Source: Bog-473 sp963754445 (GTDB taxonomy: Bacteria; Actinomycetota; Acidimicrobiia; Acidimicrobiales; RAAP-2). Taken from it: a stretch of 64,000 bases of DNA. Location: positions 434,001 through 498,000 of the forward strand of contig CAVWFT010000001.1 in the NCBI GenBank assembly GCA_963754445.1, in the 5' to 3' direction. The notes below the pieces were generated by a model. It searched no databases. It saw only the letters and a program-made list of their open reading frames with translations, and was not told where the DNA came from. The position numbers and the translations under genes are program-made. Positions 17,101-24,329 of the stretch are shown one piece after another. Every line of letters begins with the position of its first letter. Position 1 is the stretch's first letter.

Positions 17101-17503
17101 GGCAATCGTCGAAGACGATCAGGACTGGCTGGCTCGATCCCGCGGTGGCTCGGATTGCTTCGACCGCTGCCTGGCGCAGACGATCGCCGCTGAGCGGGTC
17201 CAGTGCGTCGAGTTCGAAGAGGGCCTGCCAAGGACCGGGGGCACCGGGGGCGATCGGAAGTGTCACCCGGAGGAAGTCCGGCGCCTCGGCGGCGGCATCT
17301 TCGAGCAAGAAGGTCTTGCCGGAGCCCGTGAGTCCGTGGACAGCGCTGACCCCGGATCGCCCTGCCCTCGCGTCGCGGATGACCTGGTGCAGGTGGGCAC
17401 GGGCGCGTGACCACCCGACAGCGGTGCCCTGTCGAGATGAAGGTTCGTTTAATCCCAGATTCGCTCTGGGAGCCATGCTGGACCGCCGCACAGCAAATTC
17501 CAT
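14141..17503 (-). CDS. large ATPase-SARP (BTAD) transcriptional regulator
   Basis: A 1120-residue regulator. The N-terminal third is a STAND/AAA-type ATPase with Walker A GLTGSGKTF (~residues 58-66) and Walker B VLIVFDDCR (~residues 126-134). A long helical, TPR-like middle follows. The last ~240 residues are a SARP module: an OmpR-type winged helix (KVRLLGDFSVFYDGEPAVIPLG...ELAELLWPG...RRLRNILWRIK) followed by a BTAD domain. Most SARPs carry the DNA-binding domain at the N-terminus; here it is C-terminal. The ATG at 17503 has a GGGAG ribosome-binding site 6-7 bases upstream. A heptamer direct repeat (17606-17623) and an inverted repeat (17519-17539) precede it, suggesting autoregulation. It is a likely activator of the EPS or RiPP genes. 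Confidence 0.87.
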   Translation of the reverse strand: MEFAVRRSSMAPRANLGLNEPSSRQGTAVGWSRARAHLHQVIRDARAGRSGVSAVHGLTGSGKTFLLEDAAAEAPDFLRVTLPIAPGAPGPWQALFELDALDPLSGDRLRQAAVEAIRATAGSSQPVLIVFDDCRPIQTPVAQAVAAAVLDPELGVTAVLALAWSEDVDGSASPLQFDLPAHRLEPFTEEEAAHLIRTRTGSLPDPGVLRELWIATGGNPAGMLSAGARLSDDELDGMLPLPSPLPIGLELAEGFGDWVDLLEPDARLAVTVASTIEMSRTILEEALAQLDLTLDALRPAKVLGIVMIGAERVTFIHPLCRAAAFQMATHDSQRLARQAVSEAFLGAGMPEQAAVLATTSASSRDEGLTALCLLASRAAMERNDHGGAAQFLTLASQFSTSDEESAHHLLDASTCWQSGGRADRARLCRQRVAPVNVSPVVMGHTTYHGARSAFMNQASPTSPAQMALGAEVCIELEPEAASIMLADAAASALILDLYDEALTYAQRAVHVAAEWPAAREWASFTRDAITTLISGPGTLEKNAMQDAMVGLTATPSLFPGSPQLAYVLGSALVHVSSPALMGRWLTWMESAVSSDANRSMIAVIALVRSRSRMGAGDVEGSAHAASDAVLRLDDVQDLPLLARALSWTAWVNACSGDVARSFEAASRFFALDQSILHYSHVQVLTALAHSEVQRGRLHGAHAWLRALEEDSDYRAGHRGCYDWPSLSLFLQLALLAGFEHEALAACEVPGATDQVPEFAPLTEGLRDSERATPLDGGHPVAPTSSPLLNAHQKLTSALRQRQLGMTDLATFNFSRAEIEFAECGAHGWSRLAVAQLSRLEPMFESPVALQGDVGAAATSESTELAAQAPEPETGDIERSDQPSPFASAKVRLLGDFSVFYDGEPAVIPLGHAAQALKIIALFRRISVDELAELLWPGAEPGVGARRLRNILWRIKSASGDVVRRSDNLICLEDSVVTDVGAFEDAAALAFEEGLTADEAAARAREAVAQYGGELLPSDRYADWTAGPREALTQKRLQLLDLLLTQASQTGNRLDALALLEELISADPYEERYYLQLASLHLEAGNRSRMRAAVSRGERMLADLGVQPSQSFVDFVSGTRD

Positions 17504-17518
17504 GGGTTCTCCCGCTGT

Positions 17519-17539
17519 ATTTCCTCGCCAATAGGAAAT
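17519..17539. promoter_or_regulatory. perfect inverted repeat in the SARP-gene leader
   Basis: The arms ATTTCCT and AGGAAAT (7 bp, perfect) are separated by seven bases and end 16 bp before the SARP ATG. The right arm lies just upstream of the ribosome-binding site. It could be an operator or an RNA hairpin that affects translation. The AT-richness stands out from the surrounding GC-rich DNA. Confidence 0.4.
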
Positions 17540-17605
17540 GTCACAACGCGACGCCGTCGAAATTAGGGGTGAAAGTGCGTCGATTCAAATCAGAACGAAG
17601 GAATT

Positions 17606-17623
17606 GTTCTAACCAAGTTCTAA
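17606..17623 (-). promoter_or_regulatory. SARP-type heptamer direct repeat (GTTCTAA x2, 11-bp period)
   Basis: Two exact copies of GTTCTAA are separated by CCAA (TTAGAAC-TTGG-TTAGAAC on the minus strand). Seven-base direct repeats with four-base spacers are the established architecture of SARP binding sites such as those of ActII-ORF4 and DnrI. The site is ~103 bp upstream of the SARP start and in the correct orientation for that gene. Autoregulation is inferred. Confidence 0.5.
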
Positions 17624-17850
17624 ATTTTGAGAGTCCGTTGCGGCAACGCCGCTGACATCGCACATCGCATGTTTCACCCGGGGCGCAATGAATCGACTCG
17701 TCGGCGCCGCCCGGTGAGACCCGTGGTCCGGAGGCGCGGAGCACCAGTCGGCGATCGACCTGGCACAGGCGGCGCAGCGCTGCGGCTCCAGCGAACCCAG
17801 CGGGCTCCTCGCCTATGGTCCGGGCCGGGAGAGGAAAGAGAGGGGCACGC

Positions 17851-18636
17851 ATGGACCGGTTAGCGGGCAAGGTCGCCATCGTCACCGGCGGCGGGGGCGG
17901 TATCGGGGGCGCGTCGGCCCGAGCATTGGCTCGTGCCGGCGCGTCGGTGCTGGTCGTCGACGTCGCCGCCGCCCCGGCCGTCTCGGTCGCCGATGAGATC
18001 CGGGCCGCCGGGTTCGAGGCGGCAGCGTTCGAGGCAGACCTGTCGGAAGAGGACCAGGTCGCCGGGGCCGTCGCCGAGGCAGTGTCCCGCTACGGCCGAC
18101 TGGACGTCCTCCACAACAACGCAGCACTGACGGACTCGGGGTTCCTCAGCGCCGACACCGCAGTGACCGAGCTGGAAGTCGACGTCTGGGAGCGGACAAT
18201 GCAGGTGAACCTGCGCAGTCAGATGCTCACCTGCAAGCACGCCGTCCCCGAGATGGTGCGCGGCGGAGGCGGCTCCATCATCAACATGTCGTCAGGCGCA
18301 TCCCTGAAGGGCGACCGCACCCGGACCGCGTACGGCGTCTCGAAGGCCGGGGTCAACGCCCTCACGATGTACGTGGCAACGAGCCACGGCAAACAGGGGA
18401 TCCGGGTCAACGCCATCCTCCCGGGCCTGGTCATCACCGATGCCGTCCGGGCCCACCTGAACGATGACATCGTGAAGTCGTTGGGCAAGGCGGTCCTCAC
18501 GAAGTCGGTGGGTCAGCCCGACGATGTCGCCGATGTGGTGGTGTTCTTGGCATCGGACGAGTCGCGATACATCACAGGTCAGTTGATCAACGTCGACGGC
18601 GGCATGTCCGCCCATGTCGGCCTGGGTGACGGCTGA
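17851..18636 (+). CDS. short-chain dehydrogenase/reductase (SDR)
   Basis: A 261-residue classical SDR. The cofactor-binding TGGGGGIGG is at residues ~12-20, an NNA motif is present (HNNAAL), the catalytic Ser lies in NMSSGAS, and YGVSK supplies Tyr and Lys. The C-terminal YITGQLINVDGG is typical of the family. The ATG at 17851 was chosen for the purine-rich GAGGAAAGAGAGGGG just upstream; an in-frame GTG-type start at 17815 is less likely. The substrate is unknown. Together with the convergent SDR and the CMD-like and epimerase genes it looks like a catabolic block unrelated to EPS, of a kind common in actinobacteria. Confidence 0.87.
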   Translation: MDRLAGKVAIVTGGGGGIGGASARALARAGASVLVVDVAAAPAVSVADEIRAAGFEAAAFEADLSEEDQVAGAVAEAVSRYGRLDVLHNNAALTDSGFLSADTAVTELEVDVWERTMQVNLRSQMLTCKHAVPEMVRGGGGSIINMSSGASLKGDRTRTAYGVSKAGVNALTMYVATSHGKQGIRVNAILPGLVITDAVRAHLNDDIVKSLGKAVLTKSVGQPDDVADVVVFLASDESRYITGQLINVDGGMSAHVGLGDG

Positions 18637-18653
18637 CGCTCGGGTCCTCGGCG

Positions 18654-19466
18654 CTACTGCGGCCCGAGGACGTAGTGGCCGTCCCCGGTGTGGTGGTACC
18701 AGCCGCTGCCCGCATTGGTGCCCCCGTCGACGTGGATCGTCTGACCGGTGATGTAGCTCGAGAGATCCGAGGCCAAGAAGACGGCGGCTCCCGCCATCTC
18801 GTCGACGTGTCCGGCCCGACCCATCGGCACCGTGTGACCGAAGCGTTCCTGCATGGTCTTCGGGCTCGGGGCGATGGCAGCCAGACCCTCGGTCCACGTG
18901 ATGTCGGGGGCCAGGGCGTTCACCCGGATCCCGTTCGGCGCCAACTCGAGTGCTGCCGTCTTGGTGTAGTTGATGACTCCCGCTTTGGCAGCGGCGTAGG
19001 CGGCGTACCCCGGCGCGGCCCTTACCCCCTCGATTGAGGTGACACTGATAATGCTTCCGCCGATGCCGTGCTCGACCATTCCTCGCGCCACCCGTTGGGT
19101 GCACAGGAAGACGTGTTTCAGGTTGGATCGATAGAGAGCGTCCCAACCGTTCTCGGACGTTTCGAGAATCGGGGAGTTGAACACCCCGCCCGCGTTGTTC
19201 ACCAGAATGCTCACCGGCCCGAACTCGGCCACCGTCCGCTCGAGCGCAGCGTCGACCTGGTCCGATTCGCGCACGTCGACGGTCAGGCCGAGCCCACCGA
19301 CCTCTTCGCCGGCATCGGCGGCGGTGTCGTCATGGCGTTCCCAGATGGCCACTTTCGCTCCGAAGGCGGCGAAGCCGCGGGCGATACCGCGGCCAATTCC
19401 GGAGCCTCCTCCGGTGACGACGGCCACGCGGTCGGTCAGCAGTACGGACGAGGGGTCGATAGGCAT
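18654..19466 (-). CDS. short-chain dehydrogenase/reductase (SDR)
   Basis: A 270-residue classical SDR with TGGGSGIGRG (residues ~17-26), NNAGG, the catalytic Ser in SVTSIEG and YAAAK. The C-terminus is SYITGQTIHVDGGT followed by a Tyr/His/Gly-rich tail. The ATG at 19466 is the natural start; the frame runs upstream to 19604, but that would cross the operator and the divergent promoter. It shares the 79-bp divergent region with the CMD-like gene and is probably controlled by the inverted repeat at 19486-19503. The substrate is unknown. Confidence 0.87.
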   Translation of the reverse strand: MPIDPSSVLLTDRVAVVTGGGSGIGRGIARGFAAFGAKVAIWERHDDTAADAGEEVGGLGLTVDVRESDQVDAALERTVAEFGPVSILVNNAGGVFNSPILETSENGWDALYRSNLKHVFLCTQRVARGMVEHGIGGSIISVTSIEGVRAAPGYAAYAAAKAGVINYTKTAALELAPNGIRVNALAPDITWTEGLAAIAPSPKTMQERFGHTVPMGRAGHVDEMAGAAVFLASDLSSYITGQTIHVDGGTNAGSGWYHHTGDGHYVLGPQ

Positions 19467-19485
19467 CGACGGCGACGTTACATTG

Positions 19486-19503
19486 TATGACAGCCGTGTC
19501 ATA
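19486..19503. promoter_or_regulatory. operator-like inverted repeat TATGACA-N4-TGTCATA
   Basis: The seven-base arms are perfect, with a GCCG spacer, placed almost centrally between the divergent SDR (start 19466) and CMD-like (start 19546) genes. The dyad length and placement fit a TetR- or GntR-type repressor site controlling both directions. No regulator gene lies nearby, so it would act from elsewhere. Confidence 0.65.
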
Positions 19504-19545
19504 GAGAGGTTCGGGTGGAGACCCGGGCCAGATTGGGGGGTTTCC

Positions 19546-20127
19546 ATGCCCAGGATCGAACCGATTCCGTTGGACCAGATGGCGCCGGAGCCGCGCCGCA
19601 TCATCGAAGAGGGGGTCGAGGAGGGCCTCTACGCCACGCCCATCCCGCTGCAGATCTTCGCCTACAAGACGCAGCAGATCATCATGACCAACGCAGCGCG
19701 CCAGGTCATGGGCAAGGGCTCGCTGCTGGGCGGCCGCATCCTCGAGCTGCTGCGGATCAGAAGCGCCCAGCTGGGCGAATGCCAGCCCTGCATGCAGTCG
19801 AGGAAGCACGACTCCATCACCGACGAGGACGTGGCCTGCCTGATCGCTCCCGGCGGGGGCGATCTCAACGAACAGGAGCGCCTGGCGATCGAGTTCCTCG
19901 ATCTCCTCTCGGCCGACCACCACGCCATCGACGACGAGGTCTACCGCAAGCTCGGTGAGCACTTCACGGCGGCCCAGATCATCGAATTGGGCTTCGCCTG
20001 CGCCGGCTCCATGGGTCTGCACCGCTTCATCCACACCCTGGACGTCTTCGGCAAGAGTGCGCCGGTGATCCCGTTCAGCCCCGACCAGGTCGACTCGGCC
20101 GTCGACGAGCCGGCGCTCCACGCATGA
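19546..20127 (+). CDS. carboxymuconolactone decarboxylase / AhpD-like protein
   Basis: A 193-residue all-helical protein. GECQPCMQSRKHD (residues ~82-94) corresponds to the Glu-Cys-x-x-Cys...His redox motif of the CMD/AhpD family, flanked by RILELLRIRSAQL. These proteins act either as gamma-carboxymuconolactone decarboxylases or as thiol-dependent peroxidase/alkylhydroperoxidase-like enzymes; the CxxC favours the latter chemistry. The ATG at 19546 lies 43 bp downstream of the operator. Its stop overlaps the start of the next gene (ATGA), so the two are coupled. Confidence 0.82.
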   Translation: MPRIEPIPLDQMAPEPRRIIEEGVEEGLYATPIPLQIFAYKTQQIIMTNAARQVMGKGSLLGGRILELLRIRSAQLGECQPCMQSRKHDSITDEDVACLIAPGGGDLNEQERLAIEFLDLLSADHHAIDDEVYRKLGEHFTAAQIIELGFACAGSMGLHRFIHTLDVFGKSAPVIPFSPDQVDSAVDEPALHA

Positions 20128-21119
20128 GCCAGACCGTGCTGGTGACCGGAGCCACGGGCCTGGCCGGCGCCAACGTCTGCAAACAGCTTCTCGAACGCGG
20201 TGACAACGTGCGGGCGCTCGCCCGGGAGTCGGCCGACACCGGACCGCTCAAGGAGCTCGGGGTGGAGGTCATCAGCGGCGACATCTCCGACGCCGGCGAT
20301 GTCCTGGGGGCCGCACAGGGCTGCGACTCGGCCATCCACTGCGCGGCTTTGTTGGGTGGCGCAAGCCAGAACATGGCGGACTTCGAGGCCGTCAACGTCC
20401 AGGGCACCAAAAATGTCCTCGATGCGTCGGAGGCGGTGGACATGAGGCGGGTGGTCGCCGTCAGTACGGGAACATTCTTCGACACCTCCGGCGGCCTCGA
20501 CCGAGAGGACGCCCCCGTCACGAAGAACCCCAGCCAGGATCCCTACACCCTCACGAAGATGGCGGCCTTCCAGGACGCCATGGCTCGGGCCGCCAAGGGC
20601 AGGGACGTGGTGAGCACCCACCCGGGTGCCATCTTCGGGCCCTCGCCGGTGGCCAGCAACGCGTTGGGGGCCACGAGCTTCAACCGAGTCTTGTTGTCGG
20701 CGGCCAGAGGGCGGATCGAGCGCTACCTCAAATTCCCGGTCAGCTGGGTGTACGGGGAGGACATCGCGAGGGGGTGCATCCTCGCCCTCGATAAGGGGGT
20801 CTCGGGGGAGCGGTACATGCTCGACGGACAGCCAGACGACGTCGTCAGCACGGCTGAGGCATGCAATCGGGTGGGTCGCATCATGGGTCTCGATCGAGAG
20901 GTCCTCGACGTCATGCCGTCCGACGACTCGGAACTCGCCAAGGTCTTCGGACCGACGCTGGTGGCCATCGCAGAGAAAGCCGCCAAGGGCTCGGGCTCGC
21001 GGAAGCGGCTCGAGGACTCCAAGACCTACAAGCGGATCGGTTACAACCCCATCAGTCTGGACGAGGGATTGGAGCATACGGTCGACTGGTTCCGGGCCCT
21101 CGGCAAGGTCAATTCCTAG
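20124..21119 (+). CDS. NAD(P)-dependent epimerase/dehydratase (extended SDR)
   Basis: A 331-residue extended SDR. GATGLAGANV at residues ~8-17 is the Rossmann glycine motif, SGDIS and CAALLGG follow, and YTLTK supplies the catalytic Tyr and Lys. The layout resembles dihydroflavonol-reductase or 3-beta-hydroxysteroid-dehydrogenase-like members more than sugar epimerases. It is coupled to the CMD-like gene by an ATGA overlap and followed by a strong terminator hairpin, which closes the two-gene operon. The substrate is unknown. Confidence 0.83.
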   Translation: MSQTVLVTGATGLAGANVCKQLLERGDNVRALARESADTGPLKELGVEVISGDISDAGDVLGAAQGCDSAIHCAALLGGASQNMADFEAVNVQGTKNVLDASEAVDMRRVVAVSTGTFFDTSGGLDREDAPVTKNPSQDPYTLTKMAAFQDAMARAAKGRDVVSTHPGAIFGPSPVASNALGATSFNRVLLSAARGRIERYLKFPVSWVYGEDIARGCILALDKGVSGERYMLDGQPDDVVSTAEACNRVGRIMGLDREVLDVMPSDDSELAKVFGPTLVAIAEKAAKGSGSRKRLEDSKTYKRIGYNPISLDEGLEHTVDWFRALGKVNS

Positions 21120-21124
21120 CCCGG

Positions 21125-21152
21125 ACCCCCAGCCAGCCCCCTGGTTGGGGGT
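21125..21152 (+). terminator. hairpin terminator after the CMD-epimerase operon
   Basis: The 12-base arms ACCCCCAGCCAG and CTGGTTGGGGGT pair with one G-T wobble around a CCCC loop. They are followed by a short TT and lie 6 bases after the epimerase stop. The U-tract is short, but the stem is strong. Confidence 0.65.
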
Positions 21153-22484
21153 TTCCGGCCCACCCACAGGCCTTCGGCCAGCACGTGGCCTGATCGAGCC
21201 CTCAGCACGGGGGCACTGTCGACCCCCCGATCCGGGCTGAGCCGACTTTGGATGTGGCGCATGAGGGAGGGCTCGGCATGGCCGGATACCCGCCCTCTCA
21301 CGATTTGCTCGTTTGCCCGAGCGAGCGATCCGGTGCTTCCCGTCGTATGGAGGGGTGCGCGGTGACCCGGTGGGGGTCCGACTGGGGACAACCCCCTAGG
21401 GGGCGGCGACCAAAGAGGCCCGGGGCGTCGCGGTGCCATGGATGATCCGCGCCTTGGGGGCCGGCTCGTGATCGGCGTCGGGCTCCGTGTGGCGCAGCCG
21501 GGCACCATGGCTGGTCCCGTCCGGTCCGGATGCCGAGGCCGTCGTGGCGCCTCGAGGGGATCCTCGTCTCGGCCCCAGCGGGCGCGCCGTCTCCTGGGGG
21601 GCCTCGTTGGGACCCCCCACATTGGTTGCCAGTGAGGGGGCTGCGAGCCCCTGGGGTCCACAGTAGGACGCAAACGCGCTGTCCACATGGCCGCTCCCTG
21701 GCGTGCGCGAGGCGTGCATCCCAGCGCAAACCGGATCTCTCGCCGGCGGGCGAAGGGGATCGATCGTCGGCCCTGCGGAAGCTTGCTCGCGGGGGTGAGA
21801 GTCATCGCCGCTTTACCAGCCCCCCCAATCGGGTGGCTCCAGCGCGGCGACCGTTGGCGCCAAGTTCGGGTGCCCTGCGGTCAAGCTCCTTCAGCAACCG
21901 TCCACCGGGTGATCGTGCTGAGCAGGTCTCGTGGACGCCCCGACCCGAGTCGACGCCCGCCGGGAACTCCGCTGCGAGCGCCGCCTCAGGTGCGGACCGG
22001 GGCGCCCGTTCGGCGGGTCGCACCTCTGGGATCGAGCACCCCGCTCAGCGTGCTGGCAACGTTCTCGATTCGAAGCCCCAGCCGAGGACCCCCCAGCCTG
22101 GTGGCATCGGGTCGCTCGACGAGTTCGCCGCGCCTCCGAGATCCATGCACTGAACACGTCTTCGAGACAACGGACGTACAACACGCGTGTTTCACGTGGA
22201 TCAAAGTGACACGCGGAGTAGTCGGGGGAAGTAGCACCGTGGTGCGGCCGGTTCGAAAGTGATCAGACGCCTTCTCGTCGCCAGCACGGATTGATCCGCA
22301 AGTCCGCCCGTCCACGCGTCTGGGACGGATGGTGTCTCGGAAACTGGCGCGCCGTCATCGTTCTCGACGGTTCCTCGGACGACTGACTCTCATCCTTTGG
22401 GACCGCGTTCGGGAAGGACGATGCACGTCGAACAGTGACGATGCAGTGGAGACGGCCGCGGCTCGACTCGGCCGGTCCTGTTGC
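21153..22484. other. about 1.3 kb with no supportable gene
   Basis: Every frame in this stretch gives Arg/Pro/Ser-rich low-complexity readings with no domain, no good ribosome-binding site and no codon bias like the neighbours. Visible structure: a perfect CCCCCTAGGGGG palindrome (21392-21403), several G-run/C-run pairs and the parS-like site at 22188. It may be a decayed region, an RNA-coding locus I cannot recognise, or a centromere-type region. Confidence 0.5.
22188..22203. promoter_or_regulatory. parS-like ParB-binding site (14 of 16)
   Basis: TGTTTCACGTGGATCA matches the bacterial parS consensus TGTTTCACGTGAAACA at 14 of 16 positions, with the left half and centre perfect. It lies in the long intergenic region, where parS sites can be tolerated. 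No parA, parB or dnaA is in the window, so its role rests on the sequence match alone. Confidence 0.4.
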
Positions 22485-22949
22485 TCAATCGCGACGGAGC
22501 CGGGACGTCATGACAAGCGTGGCGTCCAACGCGGCACAGATGATCCCGAACAGAATCTCGTTGGAAAGGCCCCCGGGAGATTCGTTCTGGACCCGCTCAT
22601 GGATCCGCCGCACAGTGCGGGGAAACGGATTGCGCCCGAAGAAGTAGACCATTGGTTTGTCGGCGTCGAGCAGAGCCGCTCCCGTCATAGCGGCAATGAC
22701 CGCCGGCCGTGATCTCTTCTCCACTGCGCCTGCGGCGCAGGTCATCACCAGGAGGCCCGTCAGTCCGTCGCGTTTCGCGTAGCGGAGGAAGAGATCGCCA
22801 CCGTCCTCGGAGTTGGTGTTGCAGCCCCAGTGGGGCACCATGTCCAACGCCAGGTGGGATCCGATGCCGACGAGGAACGCGGCGACCGGGCGGCGCGCCA
22901 GCAGTCGACCGATCACGACTCCGGAGAGCACGTGGTTCGTGACGAACAT
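22485..22949 (-). CDS. YdjM/DUF457-like membrane metal-dependent hydrolase family protein
   Basis: A 154-residue protein. MFVTNHVLSGVVIG followed by GIGSHLALDMVPHWG gives the two His-containing helices of the DUF457/YdjM family, which are small membrane proteins annotated as metal-dependent hydrolases. Three to four hydrophobic segments are present. The ATG at 22949 was chosen because TNH is the usual N-terminus; the frame extends to 22994. It is divergent from the cupin-like gene. Any link to the RiPP locus is unproven. Confidence 0.65.
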   Translation of the reverse strand: MFVTNHVLSGVVIGRLLARRPVAAFLVGIGSHLALDMVPHWGCNTNSEDGGDLFLRYAKRDGLTGLLVMTCAAGAVEKRSRPAVIAAMTGAALLDADKPMVYFFGRNPFPRTVRRIHERVQNESPGGLSNEILFGIICAALDATLVMTSRLRRD

Positions 22950-23028
22950 CGGACCATGCCTAGCAGACCGAATCGAGATCTCCGCGCTGATCACCGTCCC
23001 GAATGAATTTCATGGACTGTGTCGCCCC

Positions 23029-24288
23029 ATGGATCGCGGTGGACGTCGGGCGTCCACAAGCCCCCCCGGAATTCTGGATCGACAGGTTACGCTGAAGCGG
23101 GTGGCCGCAGATGACGACGTGAGGTCCTACTTCACATCCCTCGGGCGCGCCGTCTCCGGGTCATGGACCCGACGTGGACGGATGATCTCCTCGCTCCCGG
23201 AGGCGGCCTCCGAAGCGCTCGAGTCAGTGGCACCACCAGAGTCGCTCGACGCCAGACAGGTGCTGGAGTACGCGGCGCGGACGCCGGCGATGCCGCCACA
23301 GACCTCACTCGATGACAAATTCGGTGAACCTCCCCTGATCCTGCATTGGGAGCCGGATTTCGTCGTGCAGGCGCTGATCTGGATGGACGGGACCACCAGC
23401 ATCCACGAACACAGCTTCGCCGGGGCTTTCATGGTCCTCGAGGGCGCGAGCCTGCATGTGACCCATCACTTCGAACTTGGCGAGGCGTTGGCCGATGGAC
23501 GACTCATCAGCGGCCAGTTGGAGCAGCAGTCGGTGGAGATCCTGGGGAGCGGTGCCGTACGCGCCATCGAGCCAGGCGCAGACTTCATTCACGCTCTCTT
23601 CCACCTGCAGATGCCAACGATAACCGTGGTGGTCCGAAACGACTCTGCCTTCATGCACCGCCCGCAATACACCTACCTCAGGCCAGGGTTGGGATTCGAT
23701 CCCTTTTGGAAGGACCGGGTGTTCTCGAAGAGGGTCAGCAGTATTGACGCGCTGACACGCCTGGACACAGAAGCCGGATGGTCGTTGCTCGAGGAGATGG
23801 TGGAAGCGTCCCCGATATGGGAAAGCTTTGTCCTGGTCGAGCGGCGGTGTGCGCAGCAAGGCTGGACTGATCGAACCGCTGCGCTTGCCCAAAGACTAAC
23901 GACTCGAGCTCCCCAACTCGATGGGGTTCTTGCTCCGGCGCTCGCCGAGTCGGCAGCCGTGCAACGGATACTTCTCAGACGGGGGATGCTGCGCGAGCTG
24001 CACCAGCGGATCTTCTTGGCGTTGATGGCCAACCTTCGAGAGGCGACCGACACGCTTGCCGTTCTCGATCAGCTCTATGCGGGCCAGGAGACTGATCAAT
24101 TGCTTCTGGATTGGGTGGCAGAACTTTCCGGACCATCGCTTCGAGGTATCTCCGGTCTCAATCTTTCGCGTGAGCGTCTCGAGGAAATTCGGGCCATATC
24201 CGGAGCGGATCGTCAGGAGCTGTTGTTGGGTGAGGTGCGGGCCGCCTGGGGCGACCCGGAGCGTTCGATCAAGCAGCTTTTCGGCTAG
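23029..24288 (+). CDS. cupin-like protein of unknown function at the RiPP locus edge
   Basis: About 419 residues. The first half contains a cupin-like barrel: GTTSIHEHSFAGAFMVLEG gives the H-x-H...E/G metal-binding motif, and FIHALFH a possible third ligand. The second half is helical with no recognisable domain. I cannot assign a family. The start is uncertain: ATG 23029, GTG 23101 and ATG 23179 are all in frame and none has a good ribosome-binding site. The gene is convergent with the first HPr-kinase-like gene, 41 bp away. It could be a tailoring oxygenase of the RiPP, but that is speculation. Confidence 0.6.
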   Translation: MDRGGRRASTSPPGILDRQVTLKRVAADDDVRSYFTSLGRAVSGSWTRRGRMISSLPEAASEALESVAPPESLDARQVLEYAARTPAMPPQTSLDDKFGEPPLILHWEPDFVVQALIWMDGTTSIHEHSFAGAFMVLEGASLHVTHHFELGEALADGRLISGQLEQQSVEILGSGAVRAIEPGADFIHALFHLQMPTITVVVRNDSAFMHRPQYTYLRPGLGFDPFWKDRVFSKRVSSIDALTRLDTEAGWSLLEEMVEASPIWESFVLVERRCAQQGWTDRTAALAQRLTTRAPQLDGVLAPALAESAAVQRILLRRGMLRELHQRIFLALMANLREATDTLAVLDQLYAGQETDQLLLDWVAELSGPSLRGISGLNLSRERLEEIRAISGADRQELLLGEVRAAWGDPERSIKQLFG

Positions 24289-24329
24289 CCACGTCGCGCG
24301 TACCGGCAGCGCCTCCGAGTCCGGCCGGC

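Noticed and set aside
17669..17676. Second parS-like half site TGTTTCAC near the SARP/SDR gap
   Set aside because: Only the left half is present; the right half is CCGG, so it is not counted as a parS site.
21116..21805. 229-residue minus-strand frame in the long gap
   Set aside because: Low-complexity Pro/Arg/Gly sequence, a start with no ribosome-binding site, and it covers a terminator hairpin.
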